64,000 bases of DNA from Lachnospiraceae bacterium (GCA_030526195.1 JAUNDG010000003.1:84772-148771), one strand, 5' to 3'. Counted from the stretch's first letter, positions 52,688 to 62,233 are shown. A program made the numbers and translations. Notes: generated by a model not told the origin, from the letters alone.

Positions 52688-53743
52688 ATGACTTCTAAAG
52701 AACGTATGATCGCCGCCATGAACTTCGAAAAAATCGATCGGACACCGGCCTATCTGCTGGACGGTTCATCCTGGGTTATCAAAAATGCCAACATGAACTA
52801 CACCGATCAGTTTGCCCTCGAAGATTATGGTTCAGCCATGATCTATAATGACTTCGTCAAAGCCAAAAGCGACTGCATCACCACCGGCTCCAGTGCCGTT
52901 CTGGGTTGGGTCAGCGCCTTCGGCGGCAGCGTCAACCTTGACAATGTGGGCACCACCATGCAGTGCAACGAAGCCTTCAGCAAAGTGCCGGACGAAATCC
53001 CGAACATGACTGATGAAGAAATCCGTCAGGCTTTCCTGAATGACCCCATCACCAGCAAGATGTTCGAACAGAACAGACGCATCAAGGAAATGAACAACGG
53101 CGAAAAGCTCCTGCATTCCTGGATCGCCGCCCCCTTCACAGCGGCCTTCAATCTGGTGGGCGCTCGAGTCTTCATGAAGCTGGCCGGCAAGCGCAAACCG
53201 GAAATCGAACCGCTGCTTGACTTCGCCGCCCGCATCATGGCTATTTATGCCGATATGCTGTATGAATCTGGCGCCGACTTCATCATGGCCGGTGACCCGG
53301 TAGCCTCCGGCGACATGATTCCGCTGGCTCTTTACGAAGCCTATGCCGCTCCGGCCTTCCGCAAAATGACATCTCTTATGAAGACAGATGCCCCGTTGGG
53401 CGTTCACATCTGCGGCAATGCCGGCGATCGTGTGGAATTCATCACATCCTATGACCGCGTAAAACTCTTCTCCGTTGACTCCATGGTGGATATGGAAGAC
53501 ATGCTGAAGCGCTGCGATCACAAGATTTGCATGATGGGTAACCTGAACCCGACAGAAATGATGATGCAGGGCACACCGGAAGCTGTTTACGCCGAATGCT
53601 GCCGTCTCATCGAACTGGGTTACAAAAATGGCGGTGGTTTCCTGCTCTCAACAGGCTGCGACTGCCCGGCCGGTACTTCCTTCGAAAATATCTGGGCCAT
53701 GACAAAGGCCTGTGAAGATATGGCTGAAAAGTACAATAAATAA
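52688..53743 (+). CDS. Uroporphyrinogen decarboxylase-family methyltransferase (MtaA/CmuA-like)
   Basis: Protein of 351 residues of the UroD fold. ATG 52688 is chosen for its ribosome binding site; the frame opens at 52643. The start MTSKERMIAAMNFEKIDRTP is that of MtaA/CmuA-type corrinoid methyltransferases rather than heme-pathway HemE. His and Cys of VHICGNAG and Cys of STGCDCPAGTSFENI fit the HxC...C zinc site that binds thiol methyl acceptors. No corrinoid protein or MtaB/MtbB-like partner gene is adjacent, so the methyl donor is unknown. With fhs/fchA/folD elsewhere, a link to one-carbon metabolism is plausible. The gene is followed by a terminator. Confidence 0.9.
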   Translation: MTSKERMIAAMNFEKIDRTPAYLLDGSSWVIKNANMNYTDQFALEDYGSAMIYNDFVKAKSDCITTGSSAVLGWVSAFGGSVNLDNVGTTMQCNEAFSKVPDEIPNMTDEEIRQAFLNDPITSKMFEQNRRIKEMNNGEKLLHSWIAAPFTAAFNLVGARVFMKLAGKRKPEIEPLLDFAARIMAIYADMLYESGADFIMAGDPVASGDMIPLALYEAYAAPAFRKMTSLMKTDAPLGVHICGNAGDRVEFITSYDRVKLFSVDSMVDMEDMLKRCDHKICMMGNLNPTEMMMQGTPEAVYAECCRLIELGYKNGGGFLLSTGCDCPAGTSFENIWAMTKACEDMAEKYNK

Positions 53744-53817
53744 GAAACTGTTATCCTGACGCAAACAATTCTGCGCTCAAAGACTAATCCTGCAAAAAAT
53801 CCTTTAGAAAATGGTCC

Positions 53818-53855
53818 AGCTGCCGCGGTCGGTTATTGCCGCCCGGCAGCTTTTT
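53818..53855 (+). terminator. Terminator of the UroD-family gene
   Basis: The stem AGCTGCCG.. / ..CGGCAGCT is followed by TTTTTC, about 75 bases after the stop codon. Confidence 0.85.
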
Positions 53856-54019
53856 CATGCACTCATCATACCTGGTGCTTTGTCCGGCGGTCTCCTCACA
53901 TAGCCCTCACCGTGTGTTCGCCTCTTCATCTGGCTATATAAAAAAGTTTGAAATTGAGCATATGCACATCATCAGTTGTGCTATACCATAGAGAAAAATT
54001 TTTGAAGGAGCAACAAACT

Positions 54020-54559
54020 ATGCAGACAAACGCTATTCCCGCAAAACGCATCCAGACAAAGGAGCTGGTCGTCGATGCCCTGTTCATTGCCCTGACCTTC
54101 GTCTTTACCGCTTTTATCAATGTTCGTTTACCCATTGGCGGTAACGGCGGCCTTATTCATCTGGGCAACATCCCCCTGTTCATCGCTGCGATCATTTTCG
54201 GCAAGCGCACCGGCGCTCTGGCCGGCGGTATCGGCATGGCCTTATTTGATCTTATGTCCGGTTGGAGCACCTGGGCTCCCTTCACACTGATCATTGTCGG
54301 CCTCATGGGCTTTGCCGTGGGTGCCATGACAGAAAACCGGAAAGAGCACAAGCGCCTGTGGTACATCGCCGCCATGGTGGTGGCCCTCATCATCAAGATT
54401 GTCGGTTATTATATCGCCGAGATCATCCTGTACGGCAACTGGCTGGCCCCCCTGGGTTCCATTCCGGGCAACATCATCCAGGTGACCTTCGCTGCCATCG
54501 TGGCCTTCATCATCGTTGACCCGCTGAAGGTTATCGCCCGCAAAGCCGGCTTAATCTAA
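54020..54559 (+). CDS. ECF transporter S component
   Basis: Small membrane protein of 179 residues with five to six hydrophobic segments. ATG 54020 lies nine bases after GAAGGAG. The pattern 'ELVVDALFIALTFVFTAFIN', then 'GLIHLGNIPLFIAAIIFGKRTGALAGGIGMALFDLMSG', is that of ECF-type substrate-binding (S) components of the HmpT/PdxU-like group, which take up vitamins or their precursors such as hydroxymethylpyrimidine or pyridoxine. The shared EcfA/EcfT energising module is not in the window. No TPP or other riboswitch was recognised upstream, so the substrate is open. Confidence 0.88.
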   Translation: MQTNAIPAKRIQTKELVVDALFIALTFVFTAFINVRLPIGGNGGLIHLGNIPLFIAAIIFGKRTGALAGGIGMALFDLMSGWSTWAPFTLIIVGLMGFAVGAMTENRKEHKRLWYIAAMVVALIIKIVGYYIAEIILYGNWLAPLGSIPGNIIQVTFAAIVAFIIVDPLKVIARKAGLI

Positions 54560-54627
54560 ACACATTTATAAACTGCCACCCGGATGATGGATCCCATCGG
54601 ATTCATCACCTTGGTGGCATCTTCCGG

Positions 54628-54690
54628 TTAAAGCCAATATCTGCTATCACCACAGGGCATGATGTTCGCTTCACACCCTGCACTTCACTC
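54628..54690. repeat. Dispersed repeat, degraded short copy G
   Basis: TTAAAGCCAATATCTGCTATC followed by CACAGGGCATGATGTTCGCTTC and CACCCTGCACTTC corresponds to module 1 with many substitutions. It lies between the ECF gene and the aminotransferase gene; a TGCCACC/GGTGGCA stem (54574-54619) precedes it. Confidence 0.5.
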
Positions 54691-54712
54691 TCAAATAAAA
54701 AAGGAAAACGAT

Positions 54713-55852
54713 ATGTATAAAATGATGACCCCCGGCCCCACTCAGGTGAGTGATGCCGTCTTAGATGCCCGCTCCCTCCGGTTCAAACAGCCGGACTGCG
54801 ACCCTTCCTTCGTTGAAGATTATAAACAGCTGTGTCTTGATATCAGCCGTCTCCTGCACACCGACCACGAAACCTTCATTTTAGGCGGTGAAGGGATCCT
54901 GGGTCTGGAGGCCGCCTGTGCCTCCCTCATTGAACCCGGCGATCACGTGCTGGTGCTGGACAACGGCATTTTCGGCCGCGGCTTCGCGGATTTCGTGGAA
55001 ATGTACGGCGGCGTGGTCACCTTCTACAGCACCGATTATCGGGAAGCCATCGATGTTGAGGCTTTCACCGCATTTCTGAAAGATAATCATGATTTCAAGA
55101 TCGCCACTGTGGTTCACGGCGACACCCCCAGCGGCATCTTAAATGACGTGGATGCCATTACCCGGGAGCTGAAAGCCTACGGCATTCTCACCATCGTGGA
55201 CGCCGTGTCCACCCTGTTCGGCGAGCCCCTGAGCCTTGAGCACATCGATGTGCTGTGCGGCGGATCCCAGAAAGTCATTTCCGCGCCCCCCGGCCTCACC
55301 CTCAATGTGATCAGCGAAGATGCCCGGGCTGCCATCAACAACCGTAAGACCCCCATCGCCGCTTTCTACGCCAACCTCAAAGTCTTCTTTAATTATTATG
55401 AAGAAAAATGGTTCCCCTATACCATGCCGGCCTCCGATATCAACGGTCTTCGCGCTGCCATCGACGCTATCGCCGTCGATCCGGGCATCTTCGACAGACA
55501 TCGTCGGATTGGTGAAGCCACCCGCGCCGCGGTTGAGGCAGCGGGACTTTCTCTCTATTTAAAAAATGGTTTTTCCAACACCGTGACGGCTTTCGAGGTC
55601 CCCTCTGAGACTACAGCGGACGCCATTCTCAGCACAATGCTCAAGGACCACAACATCCTCATCACCGGTTCCTTCGGGGTCTTCGCCGGCAAACTGATCC
55701 GCCTGGGGCACATGGGGAATAATGCCAACGAAAATGACATGACCGCTGTCCTTTCAGCTCTCGATGCCACCCTGCGGAAACTGGGTGTGCCCCTGAAGGC
55801 TGACCTGGCGGAGGTCTTCCACCAATCACTGGTGCAGCAAGGACTTATCTGA
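54713..55852 (+). CDS. Class V aminotransferase (AgxT/serine-pyruvate type)
   Basis: PLP enzyme of 379 residues. ATG 54713 (after AAAGGAAAACGAT) is preferred over the upstream frame start at 54659. The N-terminal MTPGPTQV, 'GEGILGLEAACASL', the cofactor Asp in TIVDAVSTLFGEPL and the Schiff-base Lys187 in GGSQKVISAPPGL identify the alanine-glyoxylate/serine-pyruvate branch of class V. Substrates could be glyoxylate, pyruvate, 2-aminoethylphosphonate or phosphohydroxypyruvate-like acids. SerC itself has a different sequence, so a serine-synthesis role with SerA (50287) is only a possibility. Confidence 0.92.
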   Translation: MYKMMTPGPTQVSDAVLDARSLRFKQPDCDPSFVEDYKQLCLDISRLLHTDHETFILGGEGILGLEAACASLIEPGDHVLVLDNGIFGRGFADFVEMYGGVVTFYSTDYREAIDVEAFTAFLKDNHDFKIATVVHGDTPSGILNDVDAITRELKAYGILTIVDAVSTLFGEPLSLEHIDVLCGGSQKVISAPPGLTLNVISEDARAAINNRKTPIAAFYANLKVFFNYYEEKWFPYTMPASDINGLRAAIDAIAVDPGIFDRHRRIGEATRAAVEAAGLSLYLKNGFSNTVTAFEVPSETTADAILSTMLKDHNILITGSFGVFAGKLIRLGHMGNNANENDMTAVLSALDATLRKLGVPLKADLAEVFHQSLVQQGLI

Positions 55853-55943
55853 TCCCCCGTCCCCCCGCTTAAGACTCTGCGTCTTTGAAGCGGGGGAATG
55901 CTCGCTGCACGTAAAGAGGACACTCGCAATACGCTGCGGTTCA
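55853..55943. repeat. Dispersed repeat, rearranged copy C
   Basis: Directly after the aminotransferase stop codon: module 4 (CCCCCGCTT/AAGCGGGGG with the same inner AAGACTCTGCGTCTT) comes first, then GAATGCTCGCTGCA, and then the start of module 1 (GTAAAGAGGACACTCGCAATACG) ending GGTTCAA. Modules 2 and 3 are missing. The order 4-then-1 suggests the junction of two tandem units with the middle deleted. Confidence 0.85.
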
Positions 55944-55986
55944 AAAAAGGTCTGTGATAAGCGCAATGCTTTCACAGACCTTTTTC
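55943..55986. terminator. Bidirectional terminator
   Basis: AAAAAAGGTCTGTGA pairs with TCACAGACCTTTTT, with T-runs on both strands, between the convergent aminotransferase and C_GCAxxG_C_C genes. Confidence 0.9.
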
Positions 55987-56004
55987 ATGTCTTCTTATTA
56001 GAGT

Positions 56005-56397
56005 TTATTTCATGTTCAGGATGTCTTCCAGCAGAGCAACGGCTTCAAACACCATGTTGTTGCAGTGTGTGGCCTTGTCTTCGCCTTTTTCTTTCATCAT
56101 CTTCAGCAGATCGAAGCAGTCGATGCAGCCCTCGTGATTAGCTCTCATGCCATCCATGAATGCCTTGTACTGATCCTGACCGGCACCGATAGCACCCAGA
56201 ACCATCAGACCGCCTGTGATAGCACCGCAGACGCTGCCGCATTTCATACCGGCACCGAAGTGAGCGGCAATATCAAAAGCCTTCTTTTCATCAACACCAC
56301 AGACCTCTGCGAAGGGAACGAATACACCCTGTGCGCAGTTGTAATGCGGATCTGTGCAGGCTCTGACTTCTTTTGATCTTTCAAGATATTTTCCCAT
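56005..56397 (-). CDS. C_GCAxxG_C_C family redox protein
   Basis: Protein of 130 residues with the motif giving the family its name: NCAQGVFVPF, followed by GAGMKCGSVCGAITGGLMVLG and, near the C-terminus, CIDCFDLL. The Cys arrangement suits a metal or iron-sulfur site. Members are widespread in anaerobes, often near oxidoreductases or transporters; the precise function is unknown. It sits next to a DUF362 ferredoxin-like gene upstream on the same strand. A possible promoter (TTGCAT, 15 bases, TATAAT at 56538-56512 on the complement) lies between them, so it may be expressed independently. Confidence 0.9.
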   Translation of the reverse strand: MGKYLERSKEVRACTDPHYNCAQGVFVPFAEVCGVDEKKAFDIAAHFGAGMKCGSVCGAITGGLMVLGAIGAGQDQYKAFMDGMRANHEGCIDCFDLLKMMKEKGEDKATHCNNMVFEAVALLEDILNMK

Positions 56398-56562
56398 AAT
56401 AGAAACTCCTTATTTGCCTGAATATAAATGAATAACCCTCGCCCCGCTTCATTTTATGGGGCATCGGGCATTTGTCCTCCGGGCATTGCAGCCCGTGCCG
56501 GACAACATCTGATTATATCACAAAACCACTCGATGCAACAGATAGCCCTGAAAACCGAACAA

Positions 56563-57687
56563 TCACTTCATCACGATCATCTCGTAATCCCGTGTGCCCA
56601 GACCGATCTTCTCGCCGTGGGCCAGCGCGGATTCCGTATCAACGGTCGGATTGGTATCCTTGAAGTGATCGTTGTTCTTTTTCCAGTCAATCTTCTTCAG
56701 ATTGTCGCCCAGCTGACTGTTGTCAACCGGTGTAGCCTTCTGGCACATATCATAAGCGCACTGATCGATGGCCACCGGATCCATAGAGGCAAACATACCG
56801 ATATTCGGCAGGATGGGGGCGTCATTTTCGCAATGGCAATCGCAGCAGGGTGAGATATCCATGGCCAGTGACACATGGAACTGGGGCCGATTGTTGACAA
56901 TAGCGGCGGTGTATTCGGCCATCTTGCAGTTCAGGATACCGTTCACCTGGTTGAAGGGCACCGTGATGGCATCGAAAGCGCAGGCGCCGATGCAGCGGCC
57001 GCAACCCTTGCAGATGTCCGGATCGATGAAAGCCCGGCCGGATTTGAGTGAAATGGCATCGGAACCACATTCGCCCACGCACCGACGGCAGGCCCGGCAC
57101 TTGCTCTGGTCAACAGACGGCTTGCAGGCGCTGTGCTGATGCATTTTCCCGGCGCGGCTGCCACCGCCCATACCGATGTTTTTGATGGCACCGCCAAAGC
57201 CTGTCAGCTCATGGCCCTTGAAATGATTTAAGGAAATGATGATGTCGGCATCCATGAGGGCACGGCCCACATAAGCTTCCTCGCAATATTCACCGTTGGG
57301 CACCGGCACGATCACATCGTCTGTCCCCCGCAAACCATCGGCGATGACGATCTGGCAGCCGGTGGTGACGGTGTTGAAACCATTTAAATTAGCGGTGTCC
57401 ATATGCTCCAGCGCATGACGGCGATAACCGGCATACAGGGTGTTGCAGTCTGTGAGGAAGGGAATACCGCCATTTTCCTGCACCAGTTCAGCAATAGCCC
57501 GGGCGTAACTCGGACGCAGGAAGGCCATGTTGCCTCTCTCACCAAAGTTCATTTTGATGGCCACAAACTTGCCCTTCATATCGATGCTGTCAATACCGGC
57601 CTTGCGGCACAGTTTTTTCAGTTTTTCCAGAATACTGACATCCAGCTGAGTTCTGAAATCAGTAAAATAGACTTTTGCTTTTTCCAT
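56563..57687 (-). CDS. DUF362 protein with two 4Fe-4S ferredoxin motifs
   Basis: Protein of 374 residues. ATG 57687 follows GGGAG; the frame is open to 57705. The N-terminal half is a DUF362 domain ('VAIKMNFGERGNMAFLRPSYA', NHFKGHELTGFGGAIKNIGMG). Residues about 190-250 form a bacterial ferredoxin unit with two CxxCxxCxxxC motifs (CRACRRCVGEC and CKGCGRCIGAC). The C-terminal part returns to DUF362 with DISPCCDCHCENDAP and DPVAIDQCAYDM. It is thought to be an iron-sulfur electron carrier or assembly-type protein in anaerobes; its substrate is unknown. Confidence 0.9.
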   Translation of the reverse strand: MEKAKVYFTDFRTQLDVSILEKLKKLCRKAGIDSIDMKGKFVAIKMNFGERGNMAFLRPSYARAIAELVQENGGIPFLTDCNTLYAGYRRHALEHMDTANLNGFNTVTTGCQIVIADGLRGTDDVIVPVPNGEYCEEAYVGRALMDADIIISLNHFKGHELTGFGGAIKNIGMGGGSRAGKMHQHSACKPSVDQSKCRACRRCVGECGSDAISLKSGRAFIDPDICKGCGRCIGACAFDAITVPFNQVNGILNCKMAEYTAAIVNNRPQFHVSLAMDISPCCDCHCENDAPILPNIGMFASMDPVAIDQCAYDMCQKATPVDNSQLGDNLKKIDWKKNNDHFKDTNPTVDTESALAHGEKIGLGTRDYEMIVMK

Positions 57688-57723
57688 TTTAACTCCCTTT
57701 TCCATTTACCTTTTTTATGAAAC

Positions 57724-57753
57724 AGAGGAATCGGTCATGTCACCGATTCCTCT
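57724..57753 (-). terminator. Hairpin downstream of the RND transporter gene
   Basis: The perfect 12-bp stem AGAGGAATCGGT / ACCGATTCCTCT has a six-base loop; only TGTTTC follows on the complement. It is probably the transporter terminator, about 85 bases after its stop. Confidence 0.6.
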
Positions 57754-57839
57754 ATTATAAGTGATTTTCTGTTGTGTGTACAATCGGATTTCTCGATCAG
57801 AATACCAAATATATGACATTTTCGAAAAATCCTCCGGCA

Positions 57840-60800
57840 TCACTTGCCTAAACTCATAAGATCCCCATCCCGGTCAGCGTCATCGTCGCCGTCAGCTTCA
57901 GCAGCGCTGTCGGCCTCATCGTCAAGGTCAAAATCATCAACCGAGCGGTCTTTGGCAGCGCCATTTTCGAAAGCGGATTTATCGGCATCTTCACGCTCGG
58001 TGCGACGCAGTTCTTCCATGAATTCCGCCGCATCATCCGGCACATCGTCCATGGACTCATCGCCCACATCGACCACCTTCGGTTTCTTCCGGTACATCAT
58101 GTCATAAAGGACCGGCACCACAAAGAGTGTCATCAGGGTGGCATAGAGCAGACCGGCGGCCACCACGATGGCCATGCCGCGGCCCATGCCGGCGCTGGTG
58201 CTTCGGTCGAAAATGAGGGCGGCCATGGACAGGATAGTCGTTAAGGCTGTCATCAGGATCGGCCGCATACGGGTCTTACCCGCAGCCACCAGAGCATCCC
58301 GCTTCTTCATACCGCCGATGCGCAGCTGGTTGGTGTAATCCACGAACACGATACCGTTGTTGACGACGGTGCCCATGAGGATCAGAAGACCCATGAGGGA
58401 CATCATGGACAGCTGTTCCCGGGCCACCAGAAGGCCGAGGAAACCGCCCGTAAAGGCCAGTGGGATTGTGAAGAGGATGATGAACGGACTTAAGAGACTC
58501 TGGAACTGGGCCACCATCACAAGATAAATAAAGAGGAGACCCAGAGCCGCCAGCAGCATAACCTGGCTGAGCATCTTGACCACATTTTCATACTCACCGC
58601 CGATGTCGTAGCGGCAGCCATCCGGCATATCGTAGGCCTCAAACTGATCCTTCACCTTATTGGTGAGCAGTGTCAGGTTGTAACCCTCTTCCGTTTCAGC
58701 AGACACGGTGATGTAGCGCTCGTTATTTTCGCGGCTGATGGTGCTGTAGCCGGCCTCTGTTTCCAGGGTGGCGTACTCGCTCAGCGCGTGGGTTTCGGTT
58801 TCCTCCTCCCCCTCATCGTTCATCACCTTCACCTCGAAGGTCTTGTCGAGAAGTGTCTCCTTAAAGGGCTTTTTCGTCTCATTGACGATCTTAACGTCAT
58901 AATTCTCGCCATCCATCTTCAGAGACATGGCCGTCTTTTCGGTTGTCAGGTTCCCGGCGATGTCCTGATAAATCTGGGCCACCGTGAGACCGTTCCGCAT
59001 GGCGGCGGCCTTATCGATGATGAGATGCAGTGTTTCGGGAGCCTCCTCCTGACCGTTGGAGGCATTGACGAAGCCCTCAGTGTTGTCCAGGATTTCCACG
59101 AAATCCTCGGATACCTTCAGCATCTCATCCAGCTCATCGCCGTAAATCTTAAGACTCAGACCGCTGCCCAGCATGGTGGAAAAGCTGCCCATGGCAGAAG
59201 CGGACACCTCGATCTCCGCCCCTTCAATACCGGCCACCTTCTCTTCCATTTCCGCCACAATGGCCTTCATGTTGCTCTCAGTCTTTACACTCTCATCAGG
59301 CACCATGTAGAACATGAATGTGGTGTAATCGCCGCTGGACATACCGCTGAACAGAGCTTCCGCATTGCTCATACCACCGGTGATGGCGATGCCATCAATG
59401 CTGACGGCAGCCGCCATGACTTCATCGGCAATGGCAAAGGCCTCGTCCTTTGTCACATCCTCTTTTGTAATGGTGGCAGTGACCGCCACGTTATCACTGA
59501 CCATATCCGGCATCAGCACAACACCCTGCTTCAGGATACCCGCCACGGATAACACCAGCATGAGGATGGCCAGCGCCAACGGCACGATCTTAACCCGCAG
59601 ACAGAACTGAAGGGCTTTGGCATAGATTTTCTGCAACTTATCCAGAAGCCCCGGCTTCCGCGGCTTAGCCTTCTTCATCAGAAGTGAGCAAAGCGTCGGC
59701 ACCACGGTGATGGCCACCAGCAGTGAAGCAAACAGGGCAAAGGTCAGCGTCAGCGCAAAGGGCAGCATCATCTGCCGCACAAGGCCCGTTGTGAAAATGA
59801 GGGGCAGGAAGACGCAGACCGTGGTGAGGGTGGAGGCCACGATGGCCCCGAAGACCTGACGGGTGCCCTGGTAGGCAGCCCGCGGCGCCTTCATGCCGCG
59901 GTTGCGCAGACGGAAAACATTTTCCATAACGACGATGGAGTTGTCCACCAGCATACCGATGGACAGCGCCAGACCCGACATGGTCATGATGTTCAGGCTG
60001 AGGCCCGTGAAATACATAATGAGGATGGCCACCAGAACCGAGAAGGGAATGGCGAAGGCCACAACCAATGTCGGCAGCATATCCTTTAAGAAAATGGTCA
60101 GAATGATGATGGCCAGCAACGCCCCGATCAGAATACTGGTCAGGATATTCTTGATGAAAATGCCGATGAAATCGCCCTGGTCAAGGAGCGGTGATACCTG
60201 CAGCCCCGGGTACTTCTCTTCGATCTCGGCCCGGGCTTCCTTCATGGTGTAGGACAGATCGCTGGTGCTGGCGGTGCTGTTCTTATAAACGGACAGGAGC
60301 ACCGCATCCTTCCCGTTCATACGGGCATAGGATTCGCCGGCATTGTCAAGGACCGTGATCCTGGCCACATCCTTCAGGGTGATGTCGCCGATGCCGTCGA
60401 TGTTGGTGAGGACCAGATTTTCCAGTTCCTCAAGAGAATCGATGGCCTGACCGATCTTCAGCATCCACTGATTATCGTCCTTGTCGTCCACATAGCCTGC
60501 CGGCATGGCAAAGTTCTCGGCAAACAGGATGCCTGACAAGGTGTTGATATCAAGAAGGGCATCCACGTTGGCATTTTTGAGAGCTGTCTCCTGAGCCTTT
60601 TCGAAGGATTCAAGAGCAGAGTCCAGCTGAGCCTGACCATTTTCAATGGAAGCCTTTCCGCTGGAAATCTGAGCGGCGGCGGAACCGAAGCCGGCGGCCG
60701 CCAGGATCTTGCCGGCTTCCACGGAGGAATAGCTGGCCATGGCCTGGGAAACGGCCTTATTCACCTCGGCTGTCACAGCCTCGGAGGCGGCGATCTCAAC

Positions 60801-62126
60801 CTCCAGGTTGGCGAGGCCTGTCTTGATCTGAGGGATACGAACGTTGAGGATGTCCGTTATCTGGGTCAGATTTTCGACGGTCAGCTGAGCGGCCGCTTCG
60901 CCCTGGCCCTGGGATTCCAGAAGAGCGCGGGCAGCTGCCAGTTTATCGGGATTGGCGATGGCATCGGCCACGCTTGTGGGATACTGATTCTTCAGCGCTT
61001 CGATCTGCTCCGCGGCGGCTGAGGCAGCGGCAGCAGCGGCGGCTGACTGGAGGGCGGCTGTGGTCTCGGCCCCCAGCTGTGCCAGAACGGCATCCACATT
61101 TTCGGCAGTCACCACGATACCAAGGCCCGCCTGATCGGCCACAGCCTGGACACTCTGAATGAGCACCTGCTGATAGACCATGTTGTAGATCTGCTGATAG
61201 GCCTCTTCACCGGTCACGGATTTCTGGATTTCTGCAAACATGGCGTCCATCTGGGCCAGTTTTTCCTCCAGATTGGCATCCTCGTAAGCCTGGAGTTCCA
61301 TTTCCAGAGCCTTCTTGTTAGCCTTTTCGCTGGCCAGCTCCGCCTGATAAGCGGCCTGGGTGGCCAGTGCCTGGTTGAGACCCCGGGAAGCCTCGCCCAA
61401 CTGCTGGGCGGTGCTGTTCTGCTGAGACTGGAGGGATCCGGAACCATTTTCGATCTCGGATCTGGCGCTGTCCAGTTCAGCCTGGGCATCGGTGATCTCC
61501 TGACGGGCATCGGCCATCTTGCCGCTGACCTTGTCCAGGATCTTGCCGTTCACCACATCAATGCTGGGCTGATCGAGACGCACCTCCACATATTTGTCCA
61601 CGAGCCCCAGCTCTGTGACAGAAGCCACACCCTCCTGACGTTCGATGAAGGGTGTCAGTGTCTCGCTGACAAAGTCAGAAATTTCATATATATCCTTACC
61701 CTCGTAGGAGACGGCCAGGTACTGGGACGCCATCATGTCCATGGAGATTTCCATGATGTTGGGCGCACCGGCATCCTCCGGCAGACCCACGGCGTCGATG
61801 GCCGACCGGACACGGACCATGGCGGAATCCATGTTGGTGCCGTCAGCAAATTCCAGCATGACCATGCCGTAGTTTTCGGCACTGCTGCTGGTGACATTTT
61901 TCACGTTGCTGACGGAAGCCAAAGACCCTTCCAAAGGCTTGGTGATGTCGGCCTCCACCTTCTCAGGTGAAGCACCGGGATACGTCGTGACCACGATCAT
62001 ATACGGCATATCCATCTCCGGCAGAAGGTCGGTGCCCATACGGGTGAGGGACACCGCCGCCAGGGTGAGACAGATGATGACGGCCACGAAGATAATGAAT
62101 GGTTTCTTGATGCATTGCTTAGTCAT
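57840..62126 (-). CDS. RND-family transporter with long coiled-coil insertion
   Basis: Membrane protein of 1428 residues of the AcrB/HAE-type RND family, usually about 1030. After TM1 and the first porter segment ('LPEMDMPYMIVVTTYPGASPEKVE', 'GLVDKYVEVRLDQPSIDVV'), residues about 200-520 are an inserted region rich in Ala, Gln and Glu with heptad character. The remaining porter domain and TM2-6 follow, with the proton-relay segment GMLVDNSIVVMEN (AcrB has two Asp, here Asp-Asn). A second repeat ends with 'LLILMGTVVNNGIVFVDYTN'. The last 75 residues are an acidic tail. There are no membrane-fusion or outer-membrane partner genes, as expected for a Gram-positive cell. The substrate is unknown. 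Confidence 0.9.
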   Translation of the reverse strand: MTKQCIKKPFIIFVAVIICLTLAAVSLTRMGTDLLPEMDMPYMIVVTTYPGASPEKVEADITKPLEGSLASVSNVKNVTSSSAENYGMVMLEFADGTNMDSAMVRVRSAIDAVGLPEDAGAPNIMEISMDMMASQYLAVSYEGKDIYEISDFVSETLTPFIERQEGVASVTELGLVDKYVEVRLDQPSIDVVNGKILDKVSGKMADARQEITDAQAELDSARSEIENGSGSLQSQQNSTAQQLGEASRGLNQALATQAAYQAELASEKANKKALEMELQAYEDANLEEKLAQMDAMFAEIQKSVTGEEAYQQIYNMVYQQVLIQSVQAVADQAGLGIVVTAENVDAVLAQLGAETTAALQSAAAAAAASAAAEQIEALKNQYPTSVADAIANPDKLAAARALLESQGQGEAAAQLTVENLTQITDILNVRIPQIKTGLANLEVEIAASEAVTAEVNKAVSQAMASYSSVEAGKILAAAGFGSAAAQISSGKASIENGQAQLDSALESFEKAQETALKNANVDALLDINTLSGILFAENFAMPAGYVDDKDDNQWMLKIGQAIDSLEELENLVLTNIDGIGDITLKDVARITVLDNAGESYARMNGKDAVLLSVYKNSTASTSDLSYTMKEARAEIEEKYPGLQVSPLLDQGDFIGIFIKNILTSILIGALLAIIILTIFLKDMLPTLVVAFAIPFSVLVAILIMYFTGLSLNIMTMSGLALSIGMLVDNSIVVMENVFRLRNRGMKAPRAAYQGTRQVFGAIVASTLTTVCVFLPLIFTTGLVRQMMLPFALTLTFALFASLLVAITVVPTLCSLLMKKAKPRKPGLLDKLQKIYAKALQFCLRVKIVPLALAILMLVLSVAGILKQGVVLMPDMVSDNVAVTATITKEDVTKDEAFAIADEVMAAAVSIDGIAITGGMSNAEALFSGMSSGDYTTFMFYMVPDESVKTESNMKAIVAEMEEKVAGIEGAEIEVSASAMGSFSTMLGSGLSLKIYGDELDEMLKVSEDFVEILDNTEGFVNASNGQEEAPETLHLIIDKAAAMRNGLTVAQIYQDIAGNLTTEKTAMSLKMDGENYDVKIVNETKKPFKETLLDKTFEVKVMNDEGEEETETHALSEYATLETEAGYSTISRENNERYITVSAETEEGYNLTLLTNKVKDQFEAYDMPDGCRYDIGGEYENVVKMLSQVMLLAALGLLFIYLVMVAQFQSLLSPFIILFTIPLAFTGGFLGLLVAREQLSMMSLMGLLILMGTVVNNGIVFVDYTNQLRIGGMKKRDALVAAGKTRMRPILMTALTTILSMAALIFDRSTSAGMGRGMAIVVAAGLLYATLMTLFVVPVLYDMMYRKKPKVVDVGDESMDDVPDDAAEFMEELRRTEREDADKSAFENGAAKDRSVDDFDLDDEADSAAEADGDDDADRDGDLMSLGK

Positions 62127-62233
62127 GAAAGAAAAACCCCTTTCCCCCTTTTTTCAATGGATAGTCAACATTTTATCACTTTAATTGGATAACAAAGATA
62201 AAAATACTATTAAATCTTTGGTTGTTGAGACGC

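Noticed and set aside
57840-61500. Open frames opposite the RND transporter (for example around 58788-59552)
   Set aside because: Antisense shadows caused by high GC and codon bias; composition and lack of start signals argue against genes.
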